Source: Linanthus parryae
Taxonomy: Eukaryota; Streptophyta; Magnoliopsida; Ericales; Polemoniaceae
Length of the DNA stretch: 64,000 bases
Direction: 5' to 3'
NCBI GenBank assembly: GCA_023055425.1
Contig: JALGPY010000002.1
Location: forward strand, 123,578,088 to 123,642,087
Below the pieces are notes generated by a model. That model saw only the letters and a program-made list of their open reading frames with translations, was not told the DNA's origin and searched no databases. This document shows positions 1-11,830 of this stretch, piece after piece (position 1 is the first letter of the stretch; every line of letters starts with the position of its first letter). The position numbers were made by a program, and so were the translations under genes.

Positions 1-33
1 TTAACGTTGCGGTGTTCACTAGCTCAAACCACT

Positions 34-378
34 TATTTGTTACTCAAGCTCTGCCTTGCAACAGTGGTATACTATCTCTGGCAAGAGAGAAACAGCATGT
101 GTTTTGAAGGCAAGAAGAGTACAATACAAACTGTTATTAGAAGGATTAGTTTAGCTATTAAAGCTAAAATGGTTGATGCTGACTTAATTCCACAACATAT
201 TCAGCTAGCTAGAAGTTGGGGTATTGTTTAACCCCTTTGTTTTATGTCCCTGTTTGCTGCATTACAGCTTGTATGCTCTGAGAGCTTGTTGTCTAGCTTT
301 ACCTGGGGAATGCCCCTTGTAAACCTGTACTGATTGCTGTTGTTTATATATATTGAAAGTTACTCAAAAAAAACCACT
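34..378 (+). mobile_element. 5'-truncated LINE 3' end inside a satellite monomer, copy 1
   Basis: This 345-bp stretch interrupts a monomer between ...CAAACCACT and GATTTTCG.... The uninterrupted version of the same monomer exists at 13,352 and 21,737. It reads in frame as the C-terminal end of a plant L1-type ORF2 protein (motif YYLWQERNS.CFEG, ending SWGIV at the TAA at 229-231), then about 130 bp of 3' untranslated sequence, then 8 A. The target-site duplication AAACCACT is at 26-33 and 371-378; its leading A residues merge with the poly(A). The WxERN signature follows the zinc-binding tail of plant LINE reverse transcriptases. This is a dead-on-arrival fragment with no promoter, endonuclease or RT. 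Copy 1 has Met where copies 3-6 have Arg. Confidence 0.88.
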
Positions 379-2895
379 GATTTTCGTCAAATAAAGTCAT
401 CAACCAATTCTAAAGTAAAAGGTTAATCTCAAATTTTTAACGTTGCGGTGTCCTGTAGGTCAAACCACTACATTTGGTCAAATAAAATAATCGACCAACT
501 CTAAAGTCAAAGGTTAATCTCAAATTTTTAACGTTGCAGTGTCCACTAGGTCAAACCACTACTTTTGGTCAAATAAAATCATCGACCAACTCTAAAGTCA
601 AAGGTTAAACTCAATTTTGTAACGTTGCGTCCACTAGTCCAAACCATTACTTTTGGTCAAATAAAATCATCGACCAACTCTAAAGTCAAAGGTTAATCTC
701 AAATTTTTAACATTGCGGTGTCCACTAGCTCAAACCACTACTTTTGGTCAATTAAATCATCGAGCAACTCTAAAGTCAAAGGTTAATCTCAAATTTTTAA
801 AGTTGCGGTGTCCACTAGCTTAAACCACTACTTTTGGTCAAAAAAAGTTATCGATTAACTCTAAAAATAAAAGGTTAATCTCAAATTTTAAACGTTGCGG
901 TGTCCATTAGCTTAGACCACTACTTTTGGTAAAATGAAGCCATCGATTAATTCTAAAAATAAAAGGTTAATCTCAAATTTTTTCTTTTGCGGTGTCCACA
1001 AGCTCAAACAACTACTTTTGGTCAAATAAAGTCATCGACCAACTCTATAGTCAAAGGTTAATCTCAATTTTTGTAACGTTGCGGTGTCCACTAGCTCAAA
1101 CCATTACTTTTGGTCAAATAAAGTCATCGACCAATTCTTCTCAATTTTGTAACGTTGCGTCCACTAGTTCAAACCACTACTTTTGGTCAATTAAAGTCAT
1201 CGAGCAACTCTAAAGTCAAAGGTTAATCTCAAATTTTTAACGTTAAGGTGTCCACTAGCTTAAACCACTACTTTTGGTCAAAAAAAGTTATCGATTAACT
1301 CTAAAGATAAAAGGTTAATCTCAAATTTTTAACGTTGCGGTGTCCATTAGCTTAGACCACTACTTTTGGTAAAATGAAGCCATCGATTAATTCTAAAAAT
1401 AAAAGGTTAATCTCAAATTTTTACTTTTGCGGTGTCCACTAGCTCAAACAACTACTTTTGGTCAAATAAAGTCATCGACCAACTCTATAGTCAAAGGTTA
1501 ATCTCAATTTTTGTAACGTTGCGGTGTCCACTAGCTCAAACAATTACTTTTGGTCAAATAAAGTCATCGACCAATTCTTCTCAATTTTGTAACGTTGCGT
1601 CCACTAGGTCAAACCAGTACTTTTGGTCAAATAAAATCTTCGACCAACTCTAAAGTCAAAGGTTAATCTCAATTTAGTTACGTTACGATGTCCACTAGTT
1701 CAAACCACTACTTTTGGTCAAATAAAGTCATCGATTAACTCTAAAGACAAAGGTTAATCTCAAATTTTTAACGTTGCGGTGTCCACTAGCTCAAACCACT
1801 ACTTTTGGTCACATAAAGTCATCGACCAACTCTAAAGTAAAAGGTTAATCTCAAATTTTTAGCGTTGCGGTGTCCACTACCTCCAACCACTTATTTTGGT
1901 AAAATAAAATCATCAACCAATTCTAAAGTCAATGGTTAATCTCAAATTTTTAACGTTGCGGTGTCCACTAGGTCAAACCACTACATTTGGTCAAATAAAA
2001 CCATCAACCAACTCTAAAGTCAAAGGTTTATCTCAAATTTTTAACATTGCAGTGTCCACTAGCTCAAACAACTACTTTTGGTCAATTAAAGTCATCGACC
2101 AACTCTAAAGTCAAAGGTTAATCTCAAATTTTTAACGTTGCGGTGTCCTCTAGTTTAAACCAATACTTTTGGTAAAATGAAGTCATTGATTAACTCTAAA
2201 AATAAAAGGTTAATCTCAATTTTTTACCGTTACGGTGTCCGTTAGCTCAACAACTACTTTTGGTCAAATAAAGTCATCGACCAACTCTAAAGTCAAAGGT
2301 TAATCTCAAATTTTTAGCGTTGCGGTGTCCACTAGCTCAAACCACTGATTTTGGTCAAATAAAGTCATCAACCAATTCTAAAGTCAAAGGTTAATCTCAA
2401 ATTTTTAACGTTGCGGTGTCCACTAGGTCAAACCACTACTTTTGGTCAAATAAAGTCATCGACAAATTCTACAGTCAATGGTTAATCTCAAATTTTAAAC
2501 GTTGAGGTGTCCACTAGCTTAAACCACTACTTTTGGTCAAATAAAGTTACCGATTAACTCTAAAAAATAAAAGGTTAATCTCAATTTTTTAACGTTGCGG
2601 TATCCACTAGCTTAAACCGCTAGTTTTGGTAAAATGAAGTCATCGATAACTCTAAAAATAAAAGGTTAATCTCAAATTTTTACTGTTGCGGTGTCCACTA
2701 GCTCAAACAACTACTTTTGGTCAAATAAAGTCATCGACCAACTCTCAAGTCAAAGTTTAATCTCAATTTTTGTAACATTGCGGTGTCCATTAGCTCAAAC
2801 CACTACTATTGGTCAAATAAAGTCATCGACCAACTCTAAAGTCAAAGGTTAATATCAAATTTTTAACGTTGCGGTGTTCACTAGCTCAAACCACT

Positions 2896-3240
2896 TATTT
2901 GTTACTCAAGCTCTGCCTTGCAACAGTGGTATACTATCTCTGGCAAGAGAGAAACAGCATGTGTTTTGAAGGCAAGAAGAGTACAATACAAACTGTTATT
3001 AGAAGGATTAGTTTAGCTATTAAAGCTAAAATGGTTGATGCTGACTTAATTCCACAACATATTCAGCTAGCTAGAAGTTGGGGTATTGTTTAACCCCTTT
3101 GTTTTATGTCCCTGTTTGCTGCATTACAGCTTGTATGCTCTGAGAGCTTGTTGTCTAGCTTTACCTGGGGAATGCCCCTTGTAAACCTGTACTGATTGCT
3201 GTTGTTTATATATATTGAAAGTTACTCAAAAAAAACCACT
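2896..3240 (+). mobile_element. LINE 3' end insert, copy 2
   Basis: Same insert at the same point of the same monomer, 2,862 bp after copy 1. It shares the Met codon, the AIKAK variant, GTTACTCAA before the tail, and an 8-A tail with copy 1. Copies 1 and 2 are thus the closest pair. It was carried by unit duplication, not by a new insertion. Confidence 0.88.
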
Positions 3241-5757
3241 GATTTTCGTCAAATAAAGTCATCAACCAATTCTAAAGTAAAAGGTTAATCTCAAATTTTT
3301 AACGTTGCGGTGTCCTGTAGGTCAAACCACTACATTTGGTCAAATAAAATAATCGACCAACTCTAAAGTCAAAGGTTAATCTCAAATTTTTAACGTTGCA
3401 GTGTCCACTAGGTCAAACCACTACTTTTGGTCAAATAAAATCATCGACCAACTCTAAAGTCAAAGGTTAAACTCAATTTTGTAACGTTGCGTCCACTAGT
3501 CCAAACCATTACTTTTGGTCAAATAAAATCATCGACCAACTCTAAAGTCAAAGGTTAATCTCAAATTTTTAACATTGCGGTGTCCACTAGCTCAAACCAC
3601 TACTTTTGGTCAATTAAATCATCGAGCAACTCTAAAGTCAAAGGTTAATCTCAAATTTTTAAAGTTGCGGTGTCCACTAGCTTAAACCACTACTTTTGGT
3701 CAAAAAAAGTTATCGATTAACTCTAAAAATAAAAGGTTAATCTCAAATTTTAAACGTTGCGGTGTCCATTAGCTTAGACCACTACTTTTGGTAAAATGAA
3801 GCCATCGATTAATTCTAAAAATAAAAGGTTAATCTCAAATTTTTTCTTTTGCGGTGTCCACAAGCTCAAACAACTACTTTTGGTCAAATAAAGTCATCGA
3901 CCAACTCTATAGTCAAAGGTTAATCTCAATTTTTGTAACGTTGCGGTGTCCACTAGCTCAAACCATTACTTTTGGTCAAATAAAGTCATCGACCAATTCT
4001 TCTCAATTTTGTAACGTTGCGTCCACTAGTTCAAACCACTACTTTTGGTCAATTAAAGTCATCGAGCAACTCTAAAGTCAAAGGTTAATCTCAAATTTTT
4101 AACGTTAAGGTGTCCACTAGCTTAAACCACTACTTTTGGTCAAAAAAAGTTATCGATTAACTCTAAAGATAAAAGGTTAATCTCAAATTTTTAACGTTGC
4201 GGTGTCCATTAGCTTAGACCACTACTTTTGGTAAAATGAAGCCATCGATTAATTCTAAAAATAAAAGGTTAATCTCAAATTTTTACTTTTGCGGTGTCCA
4301 CTAGCTCAAACAACTACTTTTGGTCAAATAAAGTCATCGACCAACTCTATAGTCAAAGGTTAATCTCAATTTTTGTAACGTTGCGGTGTCCACTAGCTCA
4401 AACAATTACTTTTGGTCAAATAAAGTCATCGACCAATTCTTCTCAATTTTGTAACGTTGCGTCCACTAGGTCAAACCAGTACTTTTGGTCAAATAAAATC
4501 TTCGACCAACTCTAAAGTCAAAGGTTAATCTCAATTTAGTTACGTTACGATGTCCACTAGTTCAAACCACTACTTTTGGTCAAATAAAGTCATCGATTAA
4601 CTCTAAAGACAAAGGTTAATCTCAAATTTTTAACGTTGCGGTGTCCACTAGCTCAAACCACTACTTTTGGTCACATAAAGTCATCGACCAACTCTAAAGT
4701 AAAAGGTTAATCTCAAATTTTTAGCGTTGCGGTGTCCACTACCTCCAACCACTTATTTTGGTAAAATAAAATCATCAACCAATTCTAAAGTCAATGGTTA
4801 ATCTCAAATTTTTAACGTTGCGGTGTCCACTAGGTCAAACCACTACATTTGGTCAAATAAAACCATCAACCAACTCTAAAGTCAAAGGTTTATCTCAAAT
4901 TTTTAACATTGCAGTGTCCACTAGCTCAAACAACTACTTTTGGTCAATTAAAGTCATCGACCAACTCTAAAGTCAAAGGTTAATCTCAAATTTTTAACGT
5001 TGCGGTGTCCTCTAGTTTAAACCACTACTTTTGGTAAAATGAAGTCATTGATTAACTCTAAAAATAAAAGGTTAATCTCAATTTTTTACCGTTACGGTGT
5101 CCGTTAGCTCAACAACTACTTTTGGTCAAATAAAGTCATCGACCAACTCTAAAGTCAAAGGTTAATCTCAAATTTTTAGCGTTGCGGTGTCCACTAGCTC
5201 AAACCACTGATTTTGGTCAAATAAAGTCATCAACCAATTCTAAAGTCAAAGGTTAATCTCAAATTTTTAACGTTGCGGTGTCCACTAGGTCAAACCACTA
5301 CTTTTGGTCAAATAAAGTCATCGACAAATTCTAAAGTCAAAGGTTAATCTCAAATTTTAAACGTTGAGGTGTCCACTAGCTTAAACCACTACTTTTGGTC
5401 AAATAAAGTTACCGATTAACTCTAAAAAATAAAAGGTTAATCTCAATTTTTTAACGTTGCGGTATCCACTAGCTTAAACCGCTAGTTTTGGTAAAATGAA
5501 GTCATCGATAACTCTAAAAATAAAAGGTTAATCTCAAATTTTTACTGTTGCGGTGTCCACTAGCTCAAACAACTACTTTTGGTCAAATAAAGTCATCGAC
5601 CAACTCTCAAGTCAAAGTTTAATCTCAATTTTTGTAACATTGCGGTGTCCATTAGCTCAAACCACTACTATTGGTCAAATAAAGTCATCGACCAACTCTA
5701 AAGTCAAAGGTTAATCTCAAATTTTTAACGTTGCGGTGTTCACTAGCTCAAACCACT

Positions 5758-6103
5758 TATTTGTTACTCAAGCTCTGCCTTGCAACAGTGGTATACTATC
5801 TCTGGCAAGAGAGAAACAGCAGGTGTTTTGAAGGCAAGAAGAGTACAATACAAACTGTTATTAGAAGGATTAGTTTAGCTGTTAAAGCTAAAATGGTTGA
5901 TGCTGACTTAATTCCACAACATATTCAGCTAGCTAGAACTTGGGGTATTGTTTAACCCCTTTGTTTTATGTCCCTGTTTGCTGCATTACAGCTTGTATGC
6001 TCTGAGAGCTTGTTGTCTAGCTTTACCTGGGGAATGCCCCTTGTAAACCTGTACTGATTGCTGTTGTTTATATATATTGAAAGTTACCCAAAAAAAAACC
6101 ACT
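5758..6103 (+). mobile_element. LINE 3' end insert, copy 3
   Basis: Same insert with the ancestral-looking Arg (ERNSRCFEG), the AVKAK variant, the private change to RTWGIV shared with copy 4, GTTACCCAA before the tail and 9 A. Length is 346 bp. It pairs with copy 4. Confidence 0.88.
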
Positions 6104-8620
6104 GATTTTCGTCAAATAAAGTCATCAACCAATTCTAAAGTAAAAGGTTAATCTCAAATTTTTAACGTTGCGGTGTCCTGTAGGTCAAACCACTACATTT
6201 GGTCAAATAAAATAATCGACCAACTCTAAAGTCAAAGGTTAATCTCAAATTTTTAACGTTGCAGTGTCCACTAGGTCAAACCACTACTTTTGGTCAAATA
6301 AAATCATCGACCAACTCTAAAGTCAAAGGTTAAACTCAATTTTGTAACGTTGCGTCCACTAGTCCAAACCATTACTTTTGGTCAAATAAAATCATCGACC
6401 AACTCTAAAGTCAAAGGTTAATCTCAAATTTTTAACATTGCGGTGTCCACTAGCTCAAACCACTACTTTTGGTCAATTAAATCATCGAGCAACTCTAAAG
6501 TCAAAGGTTAATCTCAAATTTGTAAAGTTGCGGTGTCCACTAGCTTAAACCACTACTTTTGGTCAAAAAAAGTTATCGATTAACTCTAAAAATAAAAGGT
6601 TAATCTCAAATTTTAAACGTTGCGGTGTCCATTAGCTTAGACCACTACTTTTGGTAAAATGAAGCCATCGATTAATTCTAAAAATAAAAGGTTAATCTCA
6701 AATTTTTTCTTTTGCGGTGTCCACAAGCTCAAACAACTACTTTTGGTCAAATAAAGTCATCGACCAACTCTATAGTCAAAGGTTAATCTCAATTTTTGTA
6801 ACGTTGCGGTGTCCACTAGCTCAAACCATTACTTTTGGTCAAATAAAGTCATCGACCAATTCTTCTCAATTTTGTAACGTTGCGTCCACTAGTTCAAACC
6901 ACTACTTTTGGTCAATTAAAGTCATCGAGCAACTCTAAAGTCAAAGGTTAATCTCAAATTTTTAACGTTAAGGTGTCCACTAGCTTAAACCACTACTTTT
7001 GGTCAAAAAAAGTTATCGATTAACTCTAAAGATAAAAGGTTAATCTCAAATTTTTAACGTTGCGGTGTCCATTAGCTTAGACCACTACTTTTGGTAAAAT
7101 GAAGCCATCGATTAATTCTAAAAATAAAAGGTTAATCTCAAATTTTTACTTTTGCGGTGTCCACTAGCTCAAACAACTACTTTTGGTCAAATAAAGTCAT
7201 CGACCAACTCTATCGTCAAAGGTTAATCTCAATTTTTGTAACGTTGCGGTGTCCACTAGCTCAAACCATTACTTTTGGTCAAATAAAGTCATCGACCAAT
7301 TCTTCTCAATTTTGTAACGTTGCGTCCACTAGGTCAAACCAGTACTTTTGGTCAAATAAAATCTTCGACCAACTCTAAAGTCAAAGGTTAATCTCAATTT
7401 AGTAACGTTACGATGTCCACTAGTTCAAACCACTACTTTTGGTCAAATAAAGTCATCGATTAACTCTAAAGACAAAGGTTAATCTCAAATTTTTAACGTT
7501 GCGGTGTCCACTAGCTCAAACCACTACTTTTGGTCACATAAAGTCATCGACCAACTCTAAAGTAAAAGGTTAATCTCAAAATTTTAGCGTTGCGGTGTCC
7601 ACTACCTCCAACCACTTATTTTGGTAAAATAAAATCATCAACGAATTCTAAAGTCAATGGTTAATCTCAAATTTTTAACGTTGCGGTGTCCACTAGGTCA
7701 AACCACTACATTTGGTCAAATAAAACCATCAACCAACTCTAAAGTCAAAGGTTTATCTCAAATTTTTAACATTGCAGTGTCCACTAGCTCAAACAACTAC
7801 TTTTGGTCAATTAAAGTCATCGACCAACTCTAAAGTCAAAGGTTAATCTCAAATTTTTAACGTTGCGGTGTCCTCTAGTTTAAACCACTACTTTTGGTAA
7901 AATGAAGTCATTGATTAACTCTAAAAATAAAAGGTTAATCTCAATTTTTTACCGTTACGGTGTCCGTTAGCTCAACAACTACTTTTGGTCAAATAAAGTC
8001 ATCGACCAACTCTAAAGTCAAAGGTTAATCTCAAATTTTTAGCGTTGCGGTGTCCACTAGCTCAAACCACTGATTTTGGTCAAATAAAGTCATCAACCAA
8101 TTCTAAAGTCAAAGGTTAATCTCAAATTTTTAACGTTGCGGTGTCCACTAGGTCAAACCACTACTTTTGGTCAAATAAAGTCATCGACAAATTCTAAAGT
8201 CAAAGGTTAATCTCAAATTTTAAACGTTGAGGTGTCCACTAGCTTAAACCACTACTTTTGGTCAAATAAAGTTACCGATTAACTCTAAAAAATAAAAGGT
8301 TAATCTCAATTTTTTAACGTTGCGGTATCCACTAGCTTAAACCGCTAGTTTTGGTAAAATGAAGTCATCGATAACTCTAAAAATAAAAGGTTAATCTCAA
8401 ATTTTTACTGTTGCGGTGTCCACTAGCTCAAACAACTACTTTTGGTCAAATAAAGTCATCGACCAACTCTCAAGTCAAAGTTTAATCTCAATTTTTGTAA
8501 CATTGCGGTGTCCATTAGCTCAAACCACTACTATTGGTCAAATAAAGTCATCGACCAACTCTAAAGTCAAAGGTTAATCTCAAATTTTTAACGTTGCGGT
8601 GTTCACTAGCTCAAACCACT

Positions 8621-8966
8621 TATTTGTTACTCAAGCTCTGCCTTGCAACAGTGGTATACTATCTCTGGCAAGAGAGAAACAGCAGGTGTTTTGAAGGCAA
8701 GAAGAGTACAATACAAACTGTTATTAGAAGGATTAGTTTAGCTGTTAAAGCTAAAATGGTTGATGCTGACTTAATTCCACAACATATTCAGCTAGCTAGA
8801 ACTTGGGGTATTGTTTAACCCCTTTGTTTTATGTCCCTGTTTGCTGCATTACAGCTTGTATGCTCTGAGAGCTTGTTGTCTAGCTTTACCTGGGGAATGC
8901 CCCTTGTAAACCTGTACTGATTGCTGTTGTTTATATATATTGAAAGTTACCCAAAAAAAAACCACT
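8621..8966 (+). mobile_element. LINE 3' end insert, copy 4
   Basis: Same insert with Arg, AVKAK and RTWGIV as in copy 3, and a tail of 9 A (346 bp). It lies 2,863 bp after copy 3, at the same point of the HOR. Confidence 0.88.
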
Positions 8967-11483
8967 GATTTTCGTCAAATAAAGTCATCAACCAATTCTA
9001 AAGTAAAAGGTTAATCTCAAATTTTTAACGTTGCGGTGTCCTGTAGGTCAAACCACTACATTTGGTCAAATAAAATAATCGACCAACTCTAAAGTCAAAG
9101 GTTAATCTCAAATTTTTAACGTTGCAGTGTCCACTAGGTCAAACCACTACTTTTGGTCAAATAAAATCATCGACCAACTCTAAAGTCAAAGGTTAAACTC
9201 AATTTTGTAACGTTGCGTCCACTAGTCCAAACCATTACTTTTGGTCAAATAAAATCATCGACCAACTCTAAAGTCAAAGGTTAATCTCAAATTTTTAACA
9301 TTGCGGTGTCCACTAGCTCAAACCACTACTTTTGGTCAATTAAATCATCGAGCAACTCTAAAGTCAAAGGTTAATCTCAAATTTGTAAAGTTGCGGTGTC
9401 CACTAGCTTAAACCACTACTTTTGGTCAAAACAAGTTATCGATTAACTCTAAAAATAAAAGGTTAATCTCAAATTTTAAACGTTGCGGTGTCCATTAGCT
9501 TAGACCACTACTTTTGGTAAAATGAAGCCATCGATTAATTCTAAAAATAAAAGGTTAATCTCAAATTTTTTCTTTTGCGGTGTCCACAAGCTCAAACAAC
9601 TACTTTTGGTCAAATAAATTTATCGACCAACTCTATAGTCAAAGGTTAATCTCAATTTTTGTAACGTTGCGGTGTCCACTAGCTCAAACCATTACTTTTG
9701 GTCAAATAAAGTCATCGACCAATTCTTCTCAATTTTGTAACGTTGCGTCCACTAGTTCAAACCACTACTTTTGGTCAATTAAAGTCATCGAGCAACTCTA
9801 AAGTCAAAGGTTAATCTCAAATTTTTAACGTTAAGGTGTCCACTAGCTTAAACCACTACTTTTGGTCAAAAAAAGTTATCGATTAACTCTAAAGATAAAA
9901 GGTTAATCTCAAATTTTTAACGTTGCGGTGTCCATTAGCTTAGACCACTACTTTTGGTAAAATGAAGCCATCGATTAATTCTAAAAATAAAAGGTTAATC
10001 TCAAATTTTTACTTTTGCGGTGTCCACTAGCTCAAACAACTACTTTTGGTCAAATAAAGTCATCGACCAACTCTATAGTCAAAGGTTAATCTCAATTTTT
10101 GTAACGTTGCGGTGTCCACTAGCTCAAACTATTACTTTTGGTCAAATAAAGTCATCGACCAATTCTTCTCAATTTTGTAACGTTGCGTCCACTAGGTCAA
10201 ACCAGTACTTTTGGTCAAATAAAATCTTCGACCAACTCTAAAGTCAAAGGTTAATGTCAATTTAGTAACGTTACGATGTCCACTAGTTCAAACCACTACT
10301 TTTGGTCAAATAAAGTCATCGATTAACTCTAAAGACAAAGGTTAATCTCAAATTTTTAACGTTGCGGTGTCCACTAGCTCAAACCACTACTTTTGGTCAC
10401 ATAAAGTCATCGACCAACTCTAAAGTAAAAGGTTAATCTCAAATTTTTAGCGTTGCGGTGTCCACTACCTCCAACCACTTATTTTGGTAAAATAAAATCA
10501 TCAACCAATTCTAAAGTCAATGGTTAATCTCAAATTTTTAACGTTGCGGGGTCCACTAGGTCAAACCACTACATTTGGTCAAATAAAACCATCAACCAAC
10601 TCTAAAGTCAAAGGTTTATCTCAAATTTTTAACATTGCAGTGTCCACTAGCTCAAACAACTACTTTTGGTCAATTAAAGTCATCGACCAACTCTAAAGTC
10701 AAAGGTTAATCTCAAATTTTTAACGTTGCGGTGTCCTCTAGTTTAAACCACTACTTTTGGTAAAATGAAGTCATTGATTAACTCTAAAAATAAAAGGTTA
10801 ATCTCAATTTTTTACCGTTACGGTGTCCGTTAGCTCAACAACTACTTTTGGTCAAATAAAGTCATCGACCAACTCTAAAGTCAAAGGTTAATCTCAAATT
10901 TTTAGCGTTGCGGTGTCCACTAGCTCAAACCACTGATTTTGGTCAAATAAAGTCATCAACCAATTCTAAAGTCAAAGGTTAATCTCAAAGTTTTAACGTT
11001 GCTGTGTCCACTAGGTCAAACCACTACTTTTGGTCAAATGAAGTCATCGACAAATTCTAAAGTCAAAGGTTAATCTCAAATTTTAAACGTTGAGGTGTCC
11101 ACTAGCTTAAACCACTACTTTTGGTCAAATAAAGTTACCGATTAACTCTAAAAAATAAAAGGTTAATCTCAATTTTTTAACGTTGCGGTATCCACTAGCT
11201 TAAACCGCTAGTTTTGGTAAAATGAAGTCATCGATAACTCTAAAAATAAAAGGTTAATCTCAAATTTTTACTGTTGCGGTGTCCACTAGCTCAAACAACT
11301 ACTTTTGGTCAAATAAAGTCATCGACCAACTCTCAAGTTAAAGTTTAATCTCAATTTTTGTAACATTGCGGTGTCCATTAGCTCAAACCACTACTATTGG
11401 TCAAATAAAGTCATCGACCAACTCTAAAGTCAAAGGTTAATCTCAAATTTTTAACGTTGCGGTGTTCACTAGCTCAAACCACT

Positions 11484-11830
11484 TATTTGTTACTCAAGCT
11501 CTGCCTTGCAACAGTGGTATACTATCTCTGGCAAGAGAGAAACAGCAGGTGTTTTGAAGGCAAGAAGAGTACAATACAAACTGTTATTAGAAGGATTTGT
11601 TTAGCTGTTAAAGCTAAAATGGTTGATGCTGACTTAATTCCACAACATATTCAGCTAGCTAGAAGTTGGGGTATTGTTTAACCCCTTTGTTTTATGTCCC
11701 TGTTTGCTGCATTACAGCTTGTATGCTCTGAGAGCTTGTTGTCTAGCTTTACCTGGGGAATGCCCCTTGTAAACCTGTACTGATTGCTGTTGTTTATATA
11801 TATTGAAAGTTACCCAAAAAAAAAACCACT
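11484..11830 (+). mobile_element. LINE 3' end insert, copy 5
   Basis: Same insert with Arg and AVKAK but RSWGIV, a private Ser-to-Cys change (RRICLAV), and a tail of 10 A (347 bp). It begins the first unit to the right of the four regular units. The following repeat order departs from the 2,862-bp pattern after about 12,120. Confidence 0.88.

Larger units (their letters stand above)
14..11463 (+). repeat. Four tandem 28-monomer higher-order repeat units (2,862-2,863 bp each)
   Basis: The monomer reading GTGTTCACTAGC marks each unit start: 14, 2,876, 5,738, 8,601 and 11,464 (spacings 2,862, 2,862, 2,863, 2,863). Within the first unit I count 28 monomer starts: 14, 450, 541, 629, 720, 810, 902, 993, 1,086, 1,159, 1,250, 1,342, 1,433, 1,526, 1,599, 1,690, 1,781, 1,872, 1,963, 2,053, 2,144, 2,237, 2,327, 2,418, 2,509, 2,602, 2,693 and 2,785. 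The first monomer is lengthened to 436 bp by a LINE-tail insert. Units differ by few substitutions. For example, near 2,160 the first unit has CCAATAC where the next has CCACTAC, and AGTCAATGG near 2,473 corresponds to AGTCAAAGG near 5,335. Such similarity indicates recent amplification or homogenisation. Confidence 0.93.
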
